Shown piece by piece: positions 1 through 16,546 of a stretch of 64,000 bases of DNA; the first letter of the stretch is position 1, and each line of letters opens with the position of its first letter. Both the position numbers and the translations under genes were made by a program. The stretch lies in assembly GCA_964007475.1 (NCBI GenBank), contig OZ023273.1, positions 129,636,732 through 129,700,731 of the forward strand, read 5' to 3'. The notes under the pieces are model-generated. The model had not been told where the DNA came from and made no database searches. It saw nothing but the letters and a program-made list of their open reading frames with translations. Source of the DNA: Hybos culiciformis. Its lineage: Eukaryota; Arthropoda; Insecta; Diptera; Hybotidae.

Positions 1-3000
1 GGGGAAATTCGAGTGCGTAAATTAGAAAAATAAAGGAAGTAATAACAAAGTGAATAGTTTTCTATTTTATTACAATAAATGTAGTAAATATTTTTACATT
101 CTCTAAAAATAATTTGTTTCTGTTATATTTATTTGGTTCACTTCGAGTAAAAGCATTTAATATGGTCCAAGTGAACTTAATGTGATGTTAAAATCATAAG
201 GATGTGGCTTAAGATTCTGGACATGTTATACTTTGTTCGAATTGAGAGCGTTAAATATGTTTTGAAATTCGACCGTTCAGTCGATGTAATGTGATTAACT
301 TTGACAGTTAAAGAAATTCGAATACTGTCGAGGATAAACTCAAAATAAAAAAATTAAAATATATGAAAATGTTTCAAGGTGTGGACTTCGCTGCGATAAC
401 ACACGTCAGTAACATTGAGTGTATTTCCGTTTTAATTTACAAAGTGAAATTGTTATATTCAAAAAGTAGTACCAATGCCTTCTAAATCAAATTACATTAT
501 ACGCTCAAAGCAAAAAGTTTGTAGATAACACAAAACTTGTATTTCAGTAAAAATCAATGTAAGTGGAATTTTAATGATTAGAAAAATGAAAAATTCCTTT
601 TACTATTCCAGGAATAAAATATTAGCTTCAAAAATAATGTGCGAAATATTTTTATGAAATAAAAAGGGGAGCTAAACCCAAAACACACATTTAGTAATAT
701 TTTCCATAAATATTTATTTCCCTAGAATTTTCATAAATTAAGACATATCATTCATAAAAACTATAAAGCTATGCGGAAGTTGATAGAGGAACATAAATAT
801 TTTTTCGGTGGAAAACAATTTTTTACGGTTTAAGTTAATTATTTTCTTTTAATGATATCTTGGGGAATTATGAATATTTTTATTATGGAATTTTTACAAT
901 ATTTTCACTAATTGGGGATTGTTATAGTCATTATGTTTAGAAATAAATCACAAAATAAAAAAAATAAAATTCCTAAAATATGTACTGCATATGATTTATT
1001 ATCTTAATAATGATTGTTATTAGAAATGAAGATGGATTATGAGACCATATTTTGAAAATACATAGTTCAGTTGTTTGTATTCTCACACGATTTTGTTTGC
1101 AACCTGTTTGAGTTGTAGTAACAACATCAGTTCTATATTAATTTTAATCTCAATAAATATCAAATAAAAATAATGAAGTAAAATATCATATACATATATA
1201 TTCTGATGTCAAAGACAAAAAAGTCTATTAAAACAAAAATATTTATGAAAATATGAAAAACTATGGGGAAGGTATCTGCTCCTTCTAGGCGTATTGAATT
1301 TTGGAGGCAAGGTTATATTAAAAAATTAATACAACCTTTGATTAAAATATGAAAATATTTGTTTCAATATTTAAAATTTAAAAATCTATACATTTGTGTT
1401 TCCCTTAGGTTTAATTTATTTTAAATTTAAATTTATCACTTTGGTGTTTCTTCAATTATATGTAAATTCTTATAAAAAGAAATGCAACTGTGCTCGATTA
1501 TAACGTTACCATCATTTTTTATTCAAATAGAATAAACACTTAGCTATAATAGTAGAAAATTCATCTAATGGATTTCTTAGAAAATATTGTAAACATATTT
1601 AATAAATTTGATGTAAATTGATTTTTTTAAATTCCGATAAATGGAATTTAACTATAAATTTTCATCAGATTATAAACTTGTATTCAATCAAATTCTAACG
1701 CCAGATGGGATGATGACAATACCATTACAAAATGACTGTGACCATAGTGGCAGTTCTATGAATAGGGTTGAAAAGTTTCGATATTAAGATACTAAGCGTA
1801 TAACAATAATTAATCGTGTGTATAACATAACTTTACAAGACTGTTATTTTAGGCTTTTTCTTCAACATTTTGTTAGTCTGAAATCGAGAATGTTTATAAA
1901 CACAGTACTATAGAAGGTTACTTGCCAAGGATATGTTATTAAAATACTACTACTATACTATTATACCAAAGTGTGAAATATAATAAAAACTTAAATTGGT
2001 CCACTTTAAAATTAAAACACACATTGTGTACCTTATCAGGCTTACTTGAGTTAAAAAAAAATTGTTCAGGTTTATAATAATATAAAAAATTATTAAGATA
2101 GCCCATAGATTTTCATTGTAACATAAAAAAACCTATTAACAGAATACATTTTAAATTTGCAAATATATTATTTTTACATCATTGATAAGTTTTCCAGATT
2201 GTCTTACTTTGAATTTTACAAACAAAATAAAAAGTTTATATAAATGTCATTTTTGACGAACATAAATTACAATTATGTTGTAAGCATATAAGTAATATTG
2301 GAATATAAGAAAAAAAATTTTCTTATAAAATCAAATAACTAACTATGGCAATCATAATATTTTTATCCACTTATCTGGTTTAATATGCAAAATTTATAAT
2401 AGAATAGTTAAATCAACATTATATAGAATAGTATATCAATATAGTTGAACGCTCATCTAATACCAGCGGCTATTGAAATGCTATAAAGAAATAAACAACA
2501 AACATCTGGTTTCTTATTGAGTTTATGTAAAAAAAAAAAATTGTGAATTACAACTAAGTCAGCATGTATTTTTTTTGGGTATCGACATATCATTGAAATT
2601 GCATACTATATAAGTGCGATGTTCATTATGAATTAGACTAAAATTGTAATAATTTTTTTTAATTCCACACATTCGAATGGTAGTGTTTATTTAGAATAAA
2701 ACTGAACTATTTAAGAAAGTTTCCATAATCGAAAAAAAAAGGTATTCTTCGAATGCTAAATAATAGGAAAACATAAAAAAATAAATGGATATCGTATAAC
2801 ATATACCAGATTCAAAATGCGAGAAAGCAGTAATAATAAAAAGTAGGTGCAACTTCTTCGCAGTGACCTTGAGTATAATGCCCTATTCGTTTTTTTTTTT
2901 TACATTATATTTTATCACATTTATTGTAGTTTTTACTTTAACTAAACATAAATATGCATTTAAAATGTTATTTATGTTTTAAATATGTGAGATGTATTTT

Positions 3001-5970
3001 TTCATACATTTTTTCTTTAAATACGCCAGGAATATAATATGATGGCTTGTTATTCTATAAAAATGTTATTTCACTGAAGGGAAATACATGATGTGTCTGC
3101 AATTTTGAAAAAACAAAAGTTAACAAAAAAACATTATTTGCAAAATCTGAGTTTTATGTATCAAAAATTAATGATTATTTACCTTGGAAACGGATGTTAA
3201 ATATTTCCTTCGGTTTAGTACGCACTGCTAAATTAAAAAAAAAAAACAAAAAAGTTAATTTAATGTTATGCTTAAATTAAAACAAATTTTTTCAATTCTA
3301 TAAAAATGTTAATTTTACAGAAAAAATATTAAGAGAAATTTACTAAATTTTTAATAATTTTTGAACATTTCTTATTTGCAGAAAAATTTACCAAATTGAA
3401 CAAGAAAAAAATTTTGAGTGCGTTACATAATGTGATTGAAAAATTTTCCCATAAAAATATTAAGTACCTAGTTTAAATTATGTGAAAATGTACGAGGGTC
3501 TTAAAAAAGTTCTATATAAATTATTTTATTGAGAATTGTGATTAAATTAAATGAAATTACTTTTATTATTTTCGTATTAAGTACTGCAAAACACTTTGAG
3601 CTTTAAAGATTTTTATGTACACGTATGTGTAACTACATTTAAAATAAACTCTGTAATATCCTTTATTCTGAGGACGTATTTTGTTTGAGAAGTTCTTAAA
3701 ATTAGGAAAGTTGTTTTCGAACGATATGATATGATCGATATCACGTGAATCAATTATAATTCAAATTTAAAAGTCTATAGGCCAGTGACTTTTATTTCTT
3801 CTAAAGTCAACTTTACAATGGCTTTTATTTTGGCGTCTTACATTCAAATCAACTAAATTTAGTATGATGAAATTTAAAGGGTAATAACTAAATTATAGTC
3901 GGTATTATAAAAAAAAAAACATTAATTTCCACATATTATTTTGCCTTATTATAAAAAAAAAAACTCATTAGCAATTTAATGTTTAAACACAAAAACTTTG
4001 AAAAACTATTATAATAAATATTAAAATTCTTTTCAGAAAAAAAAAAAATCCATGTAATTATGTATCAATTTAAAAAACATTCTTGTTTCAAGATTATTTA
4101 TATTTATGGAATTTTCTTTTCAATTATAAATACATTTTTTTTTCTATTTTCTGAAAACTCTTTTACCAACAACTCATCAACTTGTCAGTTTGATGATGTG
4201 TGATGTGTACAGCTGTTTTTGCTCATAAACTTTGAAATTATCATGTATCGATAAATTATTAGAGTGAGTCGAACAGTTTGCGTATACAACTAGGTATATT
4301 TGTATAATATTTTGGTAGAACTAATTGTACTTAGTACTTAGTTGTTTCGCTTCTTTTTAACGCAAAGAAATGCTGAAACCTCTTCTTACTTCAGTTCGGA
4401 GTTGTCTAGAGCTCACTATAGATAATGCACAAAATAAACTAATTGATATTAAATTGGTACAATTTCACACAAATAGAATACTTATTCGTTAACAATAAAG
4501 TATGAATACTCAAATGAATTGAAAATTTAAGTTTAAGCCTGAAAACAAAACAGAACCCGTGCTCATTTTCAAGAAAATAATTAATTTCTTGTACCGTATA
4601 TTTGTTCACTCACAGTAAAACTCTCATAGTAAATTCACTCATAGTAAATTAAAAATAATTAAAGAATTTAATTTGTCATAGTCTCGAAAAAATTTTTTTT
4701 CAACCCACTCTTTTTATTTCACTTTTCTTATTATTTTTCTTTTTAGTTAATTATTAATTTTGAATTTATAAAAAGCCATTGAATGTTGTATTTTGAATGA
4801 TAATATCATAATGAAGTACTTAAATATTATATTCTAAAATATAATATTGGGGAAAAATGTTTTCGGACAATAAAAACGTGTCCATAAAAACATATTAATA
4901 TAATTTATCTTTATTCGAAACACTCTATTTTGGGGAATAAAAAATTTTATTTTTTATTTACATATAAATATGAATCTGTTGATTTATGATTGTAATACAT
5001 ATTGCTATTAAATGTACTTGATTCTAAACAAAAATCTGAGCGCATGTTTATGTGAAAAATATTTTGGAAAAAAATTTTGTAAACAAATTATTATTAAGAT
5101 TTATAATTTTTTATTACTTCATAGAAAAATTAATAATAATTTTTTTTTGTTTTTATTTAGAAAATAAACTATCCAATAATGAATGTTCTCTATAATATAC
5201 ATATTTGGTAAAAAAAAAGATGTTTTATTCGGAAGCATAAAAATTATAATTACATTATATATTTTGATTAAATGTAATTTTTATATGTTTTTATTTATTG
5301 ATTATTTTTTAACAAGTTGTGATTTTATACGTTTCATATGATGATGATATTTTAATATGATTTAATATAAAATAATGACGGATTCATTATTCATATTCTG
5401 TGCAGATTTTTCCTTGATCGGTTTAGATTTTAGAACCATATCATTTTGAAGTAAACTATATAATTAGTTAAAAAAAAAAAATGCAGATATTAAAATATTA
5501 AAATATTTCCAATAATCGGCTTAGCAATATAATTATTATTTTTAAATTGAATTTCTGTTCGCAAATCCTGCGAATGTTCAGATTTTTTTATGATTAAAAT
5601 TTTGATTAATTCAATTTTAATTAAAAGGAATAGTTTCATTTTTAGTCGACATCAATGTAAGCCTAATACATTTATTTTGTTTATACAAAAAATAATATAT
5701 AGAATTAATATTAATGATAAAAAATAATCTTCTTGTCTTTCAAATGTCTCATAAACACCACAAATAATATTCCCTTTGGGGTGTAAATTAGGCCCTATCT
5801 TCTAAAACATACGTCTATTAAGATTTGGAAAATATTAAATGAAAAACATATTTATTTTTTTGGCAAAAATATAAGAATTTTTATTCTTCACTGTAAATTT
5901 TTATTGTTAAAATTTTGGGAAATACTTCTCCGATGTTTTGTAAGTGCACCTATATATATTTATTGTAGGT

Positions 5971-6002
5971 AAATAGGATAAATTAGAAATAGGATAAATT
6001 AC
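5971..6002. repeat. 16-bp tandem duplication
   Basis: Two adjacent copies of AAATAGGATAAATTAG, differing at the last base. Confidence 0.8.
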
Positions 6003-9000
6003 AAATAAAATAATTTAAACTAATTTAAATCATTATTAGCCAATATATTTGATTCACATTGTGGAATTCAAATTTTTTCTACTAGAGTTTGGAATAAATT
6101 GATATTCCAGTACTAATTTCAGTTAGGAAAAGTGCTTTTTTTTTCCTATCTAGTGTGGAATTATAAATATTTCAATACTAAAATTTAAAAATTAATAAAA
6201 ACAACTTTCGCAGAAAATCTATTCTCTAATTTAATCGAGCCGCTCTCCATTTTGGTGTACTAAATTCGATTTAACCTACTTTTTTTTCGATTTCAAACAA
6301 ATAATATTCTTTTATCTTCCCATTATCGTTAACAATAATTTTCATTTTATATGTTTTTAAAGTGTAATATTTATAATGTTGTTTTTTTATCTTAATACAT
6401 ACGAGTGTTACTTTTAAAGATTTTTCGTTTTCATTTTTCTTTTGCCAAAAACACACCGGGGAGAAAATGATAAATTGATGACAGAGAGATGACTCCATTT
6501 AGGATTATTTTATATATATATTTTTGACTTTTATAGTTTGAAAAAAGAAAAAAAAAAGAATAATAATTTGTCTTTTTACGTAGATACGAAGTAAATTCAT
6601 TAATCATATTGAATTTTGCTATATGTCAAAAAACTCGCTTGATGTATTCTCTTAATATTTGTTTGTTTTTTGTTCGATAAACAATATTCATTGAAGTTAC
6701 AGAATATCCTTATTGTGTGGTATATTATAGGTAGCACAAGTTTTTGACAATAATTAGATAATAAAAAAAAATTCCGGAAATAAAAGATTCAACGATTACA
6801 AACGCAATGACAACAAAATAAGATCAACCAGAAATTGAGATTTAAAATTTTTTTTTTGTGATAAACGTTTGATGCGATCTGATTGAATTGTGCAATAAAC
6901 TTTATACCATCGAACATTCGTTTTCCTTATTTATCGCCTTGATTCTAAACATAGCAATCATGATGCAAAAATAAATGTATTATTCAAATTCGAATTCTAC
7001 GTTACTACAGAGCAGGGTTGCTATTCGATTTTGCCGGGAAACTCCCGATATATTAAATTGATTCCCAACTCCAGATATTAGTTCTCAAATCTCCGATTTC
7101 TCTGAAAGAATAACTATTTTCTAAATTTAATTCAAAATTAGTATATTTTATTTTTGTAAAGATCCATTTCTATTTTCTTACTTTCTTGAATTCGGAGGAC
7201 GGAGCGGAATCCAAATCAAAAGAAAATATGCATAATTAGTTTAAATTTTACTTTTGTTATTCGGGTTTTCTATGTTTAAATCCTGTTTCAGTGAAATTCC
7301 ATTGAGTTAAATATTAAGTTAGGTTCGACTTAGATACCAAATTGTTTTTTGTGTTCAATATAGTGGCAATTAAATAAACAGAAGCTATTGAAAGGAATTT
7401 TTTCCGAATTTATGAAACGTAAAATGAAAATTTGCATAAAGATTCAATACTCTTTAAAATCAGGTCTTTTTTTTTACTACATTTTATATATTTATCTTTT
7501 TGTTTCATATAAATATATTATAATGTATCTATGTATAGTTAATAAAAACTTTTTTTTTGTAAATTCAATTGTAATCGTCATTTCCATGACCAATTAATTC
7601 ATTAAAAATTCAACCGGAAAAAATCAAAAAAGTACAAAAAAAAGAAAGGGATAAAAATGTGGGTTGAATACGAAAGAAAAAAAAAAGTACTAAAGAAATA
7701 CTATTTATAAAAATGAAAATATTTTATGGAAATTATTTTCGTAAAAAAAAAAAAAAAGAAGAAAATCCTTTTCTTTTTTAATATTATTACATCATAAAAT
7801 TATTTTAAAATGCAAATTCACATAATTTAGCATAAAAGTATATGAAATCAGAATTAATGATTTGAAAAATTACCTAAAAAAAAAAATTGGTTGTTTTGTT
7901 GTTGTACTTTTTTGCGCAAATTAAGGATCTTTATGAAATAACGTTGAAAGCAATGCTATAAAAATTTTCTACTACTACATTTGGGTTTGAAAAAGTTATG
8001 TTCACAGATAATTTTTGTTCTAGCATTTCTGTGAACTAAAATAGCGATTTTTTTAAAGCAATGAAAACTTATTTGCAATAATGCTTGCTACTCTAAACAT
8101 AACCATTTTGAATCTTGTCACAGATTTTATGTATAATTGTAAATTATGTATAATTGTAAATAATCTTCATTGACATTTTCTGTTTTTTTTTTTTGCAGAT
8201 TACTTGAAAGGAACCGAGTATTATTGAGGAATTTTTTTTTTTGCTTGTGGTTAAGCTACAATCTTTATTATTTAATTTTTTTTTAACATTTGTTCAGTTC
8301 GAAAAGTTATCTTTTTATTATACGTTATACTAAGCTGTTGATTTGCGTTTGTCGAACAATTTAGCTTTAATTCAAGTTTCTCCGTTAAAATTGGTTTATG
8401 AAGATTCCTTTAAAAACCATTTTGACTTTGAACAATTTTGAAGAATTCTATAATGGGCAAAATTTTGTTTTCGTACAATGACGCATTGAGTTGACAGTCC
8501 TCAACCAATTAACTTTTTTTTTCTATAAAATATTTAAAAGAAACAAATATATACTTTTTATGCATATTAAGTATAGATGATCCCTATACAAAAAGGACGA
8601 TATTAAAATTCTATGATATGAAATTTTCATGGATATTAGTTAAAATAACAAAAATAAAAATAAGGAAAAAGGGGTTGATATCTAAGTTTAGGGCTTCATC
8701 GAGTTTTATTTATTTTTGTACAGGTCTTATATATTGAGCAAAAAAAAAATAGAAAAGAAAAATGGAAAATAAAATTTTTTAGCTTAGATTAATTAATATT
8801 CGCACTGAGCATTTTATTTTTCTACTACTGAAATAGAAGTTGCAATTAAATGTATATTAAAAATTTTATTATCCATAATAAAAAAAAATAATAATAAGAA
8901 CTCTGTATATAGAAAACAAAAAATAAAGTACAATGATTAGCGATTAATTGAATAAAAATAATTATATAATAATTCGAAGCAAATCAAAACAAATTACTGC

Positions 9001-12000
9001 TTGAATTCAAGTTAGTTCTGTTTGACTACCTTAATTTGAATAGCTATAGAAAACATATGGATTAAGAATTAATTCTGAAAAATTTATTTTTTTACTTATA
9101 ATGGAGCTGTACAGATTCTTTTAATTCGTTAGTTTTGCACTTAAACTTTTTCCGATTTTATAAACTCATTTCACACATATTAGTCTCATCAATTACACAT
9201 TTACTTCCATGGAAAGCAAAGTTTGCTAATAAACTAAAATTATTTATACAAAAAGAATATAAAATTTTAATCAGAACTAAAATAAAACCAATACATCGCG
9301 TGACAAAAAAAAAATTAAATTTTGGCAAACTTATATTTTTATTGCTAATTTTATGTAATATGTAGTTTCGTCTAGGTTACGAGAGGTTTATGTTTACGAA
9401 AATAATTGTCAATCCTAAAAATTTGAAGTGAAAGTAAAACTTATAATTAATTTATAAAGTTTTCGTCTCAACCGAATTATTTTGCGAATTAGAAGATAAA
9501 GGTACCATTTGGCCTTCCAGAAAATCATTATTTCTAGAATCATCATAAGCGGAAACTGCTTTACATTTACTGCTGCATTTTTACTGGATTTCTCTGTAGG
9601 TTTTGAAATTTCGTTACTGATGTTTTCGTTAATTAAAAAAAAATTAATAAATAATTGTTATTATTTTGATAAAGCAAGTGGTTAGTTTTGTTAATTTTTT
9701 TTTCTTACAAAAGATTGAAAATTAAATAAGAGAACAAAAAAAAACATGTTTCTATCATTATAAAAAAAATAATATATAAATATTACTATTATGAATTAAA
9801 ACTTTTTTTGTTCCGGAAATTTAAGGTATTAAGATTTACAAAATACATTTTTTAATGTATCTTTAAAAAATTAGGCATACAATTCAACATAGTTATATGG
9901 TTATTATTAAAGGTATGAAATAAATTATTATTTTATTCACCTTTTTTAAAAATATAAAAAGCCATAACGATATTAATATTTTATTTTTTTTTTCTTTTAT
10001 TTAAAATGAATATATACGGTATACAATATTTAAAAATAAAATTCGACTTCTAATGAATAGTTTTTTTTTTTTTTTGTTTTTTCATTATTTAATTTTATCT
10101 TTAAGGAAAGTTTTTTTTTTTTTTTAAATTTAATTTAATTTATTTATTGATTTCAATTATAAGTTAATAATAATATTTCCTTAATAACTATGTTCACAGT
10201 TCAGCTTAAATTATGCACTGCCTGCTGAATTATTTATTGTATTTAATTATTATTGGAAGAGCAAAAAATTTCTTGAATTTTAAAAGAAAATTGCGGAATA
10301 TCTTAAATTTTTTACATTATTTTCGTTCTTTGTAATTCGTTCTGAATACCGGTTTTATATAATCCCGATTAATCAAAGAAAGAATTTCCTTAATTATAGA
10401 ATTTTATGGTGAGTTTTCGACATCATTAAGTGAAAGAGAACTTTGCCATTATAGACGGAATATTTTAGACCAAATGATAACGAATTCATATTTGTTTAAT
10501 TGAAATTTATGATTTAATTTTCGGACTGATATCTCTTAAATTCAACGTTAGATTGTTGGGGACATTATGCCTAAACTTTCAATTTAAAATTTATTGTACG
10601 CATGTCTCGAATAACTGGAATACATCGGGACTATTTCTTTTCTGTTCACAGCTCTTCATTAAGCTGTGATGTGAATGTGGTTGTATACACATTATATGTA
10701 TTCTAGTTTGACCCGAATAATTTTTTCTGAACTAGGAAATTATAATGAATTCCAAATCAGTTCTTCCTTGATCTCTAAAACAGATCAACAACAATTTATA
10801 ACAACATTGATCTACGCGTTTTTGTTCTTTTAGGTTTTTATTCCAATAGTTTGTCTGCAAAAAATATTTAATGTCAAATACCATTAAGTTCGTGTGACAA
10901 ATAAATAAACTGATTATTACAGTTTAAAATGAGTTATTTCGTTCCTTGTCATAAACCTCAATTTTTTTTTTTTTTTTTAATTTTTGAATAAAATTATAAT
11001 TTAATTCATATAATAAATTATTATATTTGTGATTTAATTTTTAATTATTAGTATTCAAAGAGCGAAATTAGCCTGAATTATATGGGAATTATGATGTTAA
11101 CATATTTTATGATGGGGTTTTTTGTTAATTTTATATATTTATCTTTATATGTAAAGTACATATATCTACGTATGTACATATTCTGTTGTATAGATGATTA
11201 TCATCAGAAACAAAAAAAATATATAACAAAATATTATGAATGAGTTAGATTAAATACGATAAAAATCTCAAAAGACAAAAAATTCCGACAAAAGTTAAAT
11301 ATAATAAAAAATCTCTGGTAGATAAAATCATTGAAACCAAACTAGAAAACGTGACGTAATTATTTCTATAATTTTATGAATTTTGAGAATTGATGAATTC
11401 AACAAAGATAAAATTTATGATTGTTTATGGTTCTGGAATATATACTTTGACACTGTTCTCGAAGAATAGAAAAAAAAAACCACTTCCTTTTAAGTGGTAT
11501 TCTATAACTATAAACTTCAGTAAATCATGTTTAATTTTCGATTTAGAAAGCTTATGTGAACTTATAATAATCTTTTGATCAAAATCATCACTAGAACAAG
11601 TCCCAAAAAACTAAAGTGCAAAAGCAAAGTAAAACAATTACTTACATGTTTATTATATTATATACATTTATAACATCTGCTTGTATCCAGACTTACATTT
11701 CTTAGAACTTTGTATAAAAAATAAAATAAAAAAATATTGATTATTATTTAAAAACATAAAATGCATGATATAATTTTTTTTTTTTATTTTTTATTATGAA
11801 GAGCATAACTTTAAATAATATGTAATTCTTTTTTCCGTATATATCACATTAACCCATATTTCATCATAATTGAATTTTATGTAGCAGTAATTGATTTTTA
11901 TGGTTTTTCTAAAAGTAAAACTTGATGACCCCATATACAAAAAAAAAAAAAAGAAGCACAGAAAAAACAGTAGCTTTCATATGAATTTTATTCTAAACAT

Positions 12001-14530
12001 GACCATTACTGGAAACATTTTTTTTCTTTTATTTTTCCTTTTTATTTTTTATTCGCAAAACGGCAGCAAACCCAAAGATTTATAAATAATTTCACTTTGA
12101 GTAAAAGAAATAATATTCTAAAAATAAAAAAGATCTGAAGAAATGATTTACTTACTGAATTTATTAAATTAAATAGAATTTTAAAAATTTTTTCTTATTT
12201 CTAAAATTTGAATTATTACAAAAAAAAAAAAATTATAAATGGATAAAAAGTTGGAAAACATTTTTTTTTTTTAATTATTTTTCTCTGCAGCTTCTGATGA
12301 TAAAATAATTCTCGAAATATATTTCCACACTTCGATTTTTAAATGTCCAATATTTTGTTTCGTCTTCGAGATGGGAGCACACATAATCAATAACATTTCG
12401 GTTTTGGAATTTTTTTTATATGTTTTTCTTCTATTTTTAACAGATTACTTTTGAATTATTTTCTTGTTCATAAAATTACTTATGAAAAAAACTTTAATTC
12501 TTATATGATTTTTCATCTGAACCATACACGTATAGATGCTTTGGAAAGCAAAAAGAAAATAAGATTTGAAATGATAAAAAATTATTAAAATAAATATATT
12601 GCTATAATTTAGTACAGAGTATATTGTATCTATAAAGAAAAATTATTTTCCTTTTCTTTACTATATGTTGGAATAAAATATTATGGTTTTTTTATTTTCT
12701 ATAACCATATTTTACCACACATAACGCTCGACAACACTGCATATTCGTACTGGTTAAAAACAAGATATTACCATATTCACGTAAGTCCTAATTCCTAGTA
12801 CAACTTTATCACAACCAAATAAAGTGCTGTATTCGGCTGTACCCAAAAATAAAAAATTATTTTAATTAATTATTGTCTAAAATTAATATTAATATTGTTA
12901 TAGTTATTAAAAAGAATATAAATTTATGAAATTTTTGCAAGTGAACCATGTATTTATTTATTTTGTTGTTTTTCTACATGTCGTTCTGTTCGCATAATAT
13001 TACCTAGCTACCGTGTTATAAGGGATTTAACTGTATGTATATTATAAAATATTGGTATAAAAATACTAGATACATATATAAAAAAAACCGGCTACTTTCC
13101 AATATTTTTCAAAATAATAATGTAATAATTTTAGATAGATTACAAGTTGAAATCATTGGAATTCTGGTTTGTTTTTCAATAACAAATGGGTAATAAAATA
13201 AAAATTATGGCAAATTAATAATTCAGCATATGAGTTATGGTTTTTCTTTGGTGAATTCTTCAGAGTTTTATATATATACAATATACATAAATATTGTTAT
13301 TTTTATTATTATTATTGTTATTATTATACATATGAAGAATTTATTATTTTTCTGCAGAAGACTACGGCATTTATTAAAGTAATTTTAAGGTTCTTGCTGA
13401 AATTTAATGAGATTTTATATTATCGATAACTTTGTTTGGCATAACTAAATTTAGTTATGTTTTGTTACAATGTTCGCTAAATTATTGTATTGGCATTTAT
13501 CGTAAGCTTCTCTTGTTTATTCAATAGAGTACATGAAAAAAATATTCTTTCTTGTTTTCAACCTCTCGCTGAAACTTTAAAATGAAAATTATTAAACTTC
13601 ATAGCTAGATATATAAAAATATATATAAAGGACGTCTTGATTGAACCTCTTATAGTATAATAAAGATTTAATTCCAAATAGTTTAATACTTACGTAACTT
13701 ATACATACGTATATGTGTAGATGTAGATATATTAAAAATATAATTAAATTATAAATAAAAACTAAATATAATCTTTTGTTGGCGGATTGGTTTATTATTA
13801 TTTTTTATTCCTCATAATTACTTTAAAATATAATTCTACTTAATTTATATTTCATAAAACTTTTAACTTATATCTTTATTTGGTTTTGGTAAGGTCACAA
13901 AAATTATTTAGAGATCAAAAATTATTATTGCCATAAACTAAATAATTGAAACATACATTTGGTTTTAGAAGCTGCAAAATATTATTTTTACGACAAAACT
14001 CTATAAAGTTTTATATAAAATAAAATATTGTTATAATAATAATAATATAATATGTTATATAATTTTTTATTAGCATTATACTATTGTTATTCATTTTTGT
14101 ACGAGCAATCTTATCACAGTTTTTGTTTTTCATATGTTTCTGAAGATTTTGTGACTTTTTCAATTATTACAATTAATAATTATTGAATGTGGTTTGCGTC
14201 AAAAACCCATATCAACCACACATTTTAAAACAAAAGAGCCACTTAATTACAAAATATCTACAATGTAAGTGTTTTGGTTTTTTTATATTACTTAATATCG
14301 GTTTTTTGGTGGTTTTCGCGACTAGATATGTAATTTTCGAAGATTTTTTGATTTGTCGGAGATTTATTGATGAGGGCTGTCGTTTCTATAAAAAAATATT
14401 ATTTTCCACAAACCATTTAGTTGGATAATAACACTATTAGATAGGGCTTTAGAATTGTTATAAAGTCGCAATAAAAAGTGACATAACATTCACTTCATTA
14501 TAATCTTCAAATTTGATTTTTAAACTCAAT

Positions 14531-14570
14531 TAAAATCTATCTTTTCAAAGTAAAATCTATCTTTTCAAAA
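14531..14570. repeat. 20-bp tandem duplication
   Basis: Two adjacent 20-bp copies beginning TAAAATCTATCTTTTCAAA; they differ only at the last base. Confidence 0.9.
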
Positions 14571-15742
14571 AAAAATAAATAAAAATTTTATCATTAATAT
14601 GCTGGTAACCAAGAAGTGGAGAACACTTAAATTTAGGACTTTAATATTTTTCAATAAAATATCTTAAAAGCTTATTTCGCCACATTTCACTAACGAAAAA
14701 ATATTTTTTTTATTATCCATGAGTGAAGAAGAAATTGTTAAAAAATGACCACTCATATTACATATTATTAAATATAATGGATATAAATGACATACCATCT
14801 TTCTATTATTATTTTTTTATATTATTTTTAAGACATTGGTTATATTCTTTTATATGGTCAGAAAGTTTGAACATAAAATGCAAAAATTCAAGAACTTCAT
14901 CATCATAAAGATAAGATTTTTTTTTTTTAGGAAAATCTTTAAAAGTTTCAGGTTAACAATTGATTTAGATACACAAATAGTTATATATTAGAAAGTGCTG
15001 ACTTAGCATAATGTATACGGTTACGATGAAATGGAGAACATACATGTAATAACGGCAATTCAAAGTATATGTTACTAAATGAATGGGAAAATTTCCATAA
15101 CATTTTTTTTAACAAATTATATAAAATTTTAATTTATGAAATATAGTTAATAAATTTTTATTTTAAAATATGAAACATAAAATTATTATTGGCAAATTAA
15201 CCATTTTAAAATATATTTAATTGCAAACAGATAATTTAATTTTCAATTTTGGACATCATTATTTATCGAACCGTTAGAAGATGGGAAGTTGATAAGGTAA
15301 AAAAAAAATTATTTTTTTTAAATAAAAATTAAAACTGGTTTCTATTATCTTATTAGTCTACAAAAATACTGGTTACAATATTTCGAGCTTAGTTCTTCCG
15401 CCCTCTGTTGAAGATATCCCAAAATACTAAATTTCGCAGAAATGATTGTGATTGCATTTAGAATCACTAATTTGTGTGAAACATTCTAAATTTTTTCAAA
15501 ACAAAAATAGATTTTAAAACTTCAAAAACTTGTTGAGAATTTCAACAATAAAATTTAACGTAGATTTTGAAGAGTTAAGCAAAAAAAATTGTAAAATAAA
15601 CTTCCCTTTAAAATTAATACATAAATTTTTAAAATAAAAGTGTAATTTTAAAATGCATTTTTAATAAATACGTATCCATATAATGAAATAAAATAAAATC
15701 AATAGTTTTCGGTTAACATTTTTTTAAATTTTTGCATTGGTT

Positions 15743-15798
15743 AAAAGAATTGTGTTGGACAGTCCTAATTAAAAGAATTATGTCGGACAGGCCTAGTC
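15743..15798. repeat. 28-bp tandem duplication
   Basis: Two adjacent 28-bp units starting AAAAGAATTGTGTTGGACAG and AAAAGAATTATGTCGGACAG, with a few substitutions, so an older duplication. Confidence 0.85.
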
Positions 15799-16519
15799 TA
15801 CTTGAAATTTATTAAATTAAGTGTTTGCGTTGTTAAAAAAAACTCAAATTGCCTTAAACTTTGGTTATTATTCATAACGAAAAATTATAATTTTAATTAA
15901 TATAGAGGGTATTTTTTTTTATTTATTTAATTTCAAATAAGTAAACCGTAAATAAATATTGTTAAAAGTTTGATTTAAAATGTATAAATAATATTTTGAA
16001 GATTCTTAACAAAACTTTTTTTAATGTATATATGCATTTTACTTTTTATATGCATTCCACTTTTTTCTAAATCTAACATTTCGTTTGACAATCTATTATA
16101 AATACTTTTGTTACATGCTAACATATTATTCTATCAAATTTGTGTCTAAAATATGATCGAATTATATTATGATCTGATGGAATTTATTATTGAATATTTT
16201 TTTTTATTGATTCATCATCCGGATTAAAAAATAAAAATAACACATAATAATTTTATTAGTTTATTGGCGCCAATTAATTTTAGAATTATTTCAAGCGACA
16301 ATAACTGAAAATTATGATGCGTTAACATACTTTTTTTTTTTTATTGTTGAATTTTAAAAATCAATAACCTATCTGTAACATATTTGTAATTACGATCTTA
16401 TTATTTCAAAAATTAGATTTACTGTCTGTGAGTATCAATCTTCAAGACCATATTCTCGATTTAATGTTATTGGAGAATATAAATTGTTTTAAGTAGAAAA
16501 AGTTATAGTTGTATACCAT

Positions 16520-16546
16520 CTTAAATGTCTTAAATATCTTAAATGT
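16520..16546. repeat. Three 9-bp tandem units
   Basis: CTTAAATGT, CTTAAATAT and CTTAAATGT in a row. Confidence 0.8.
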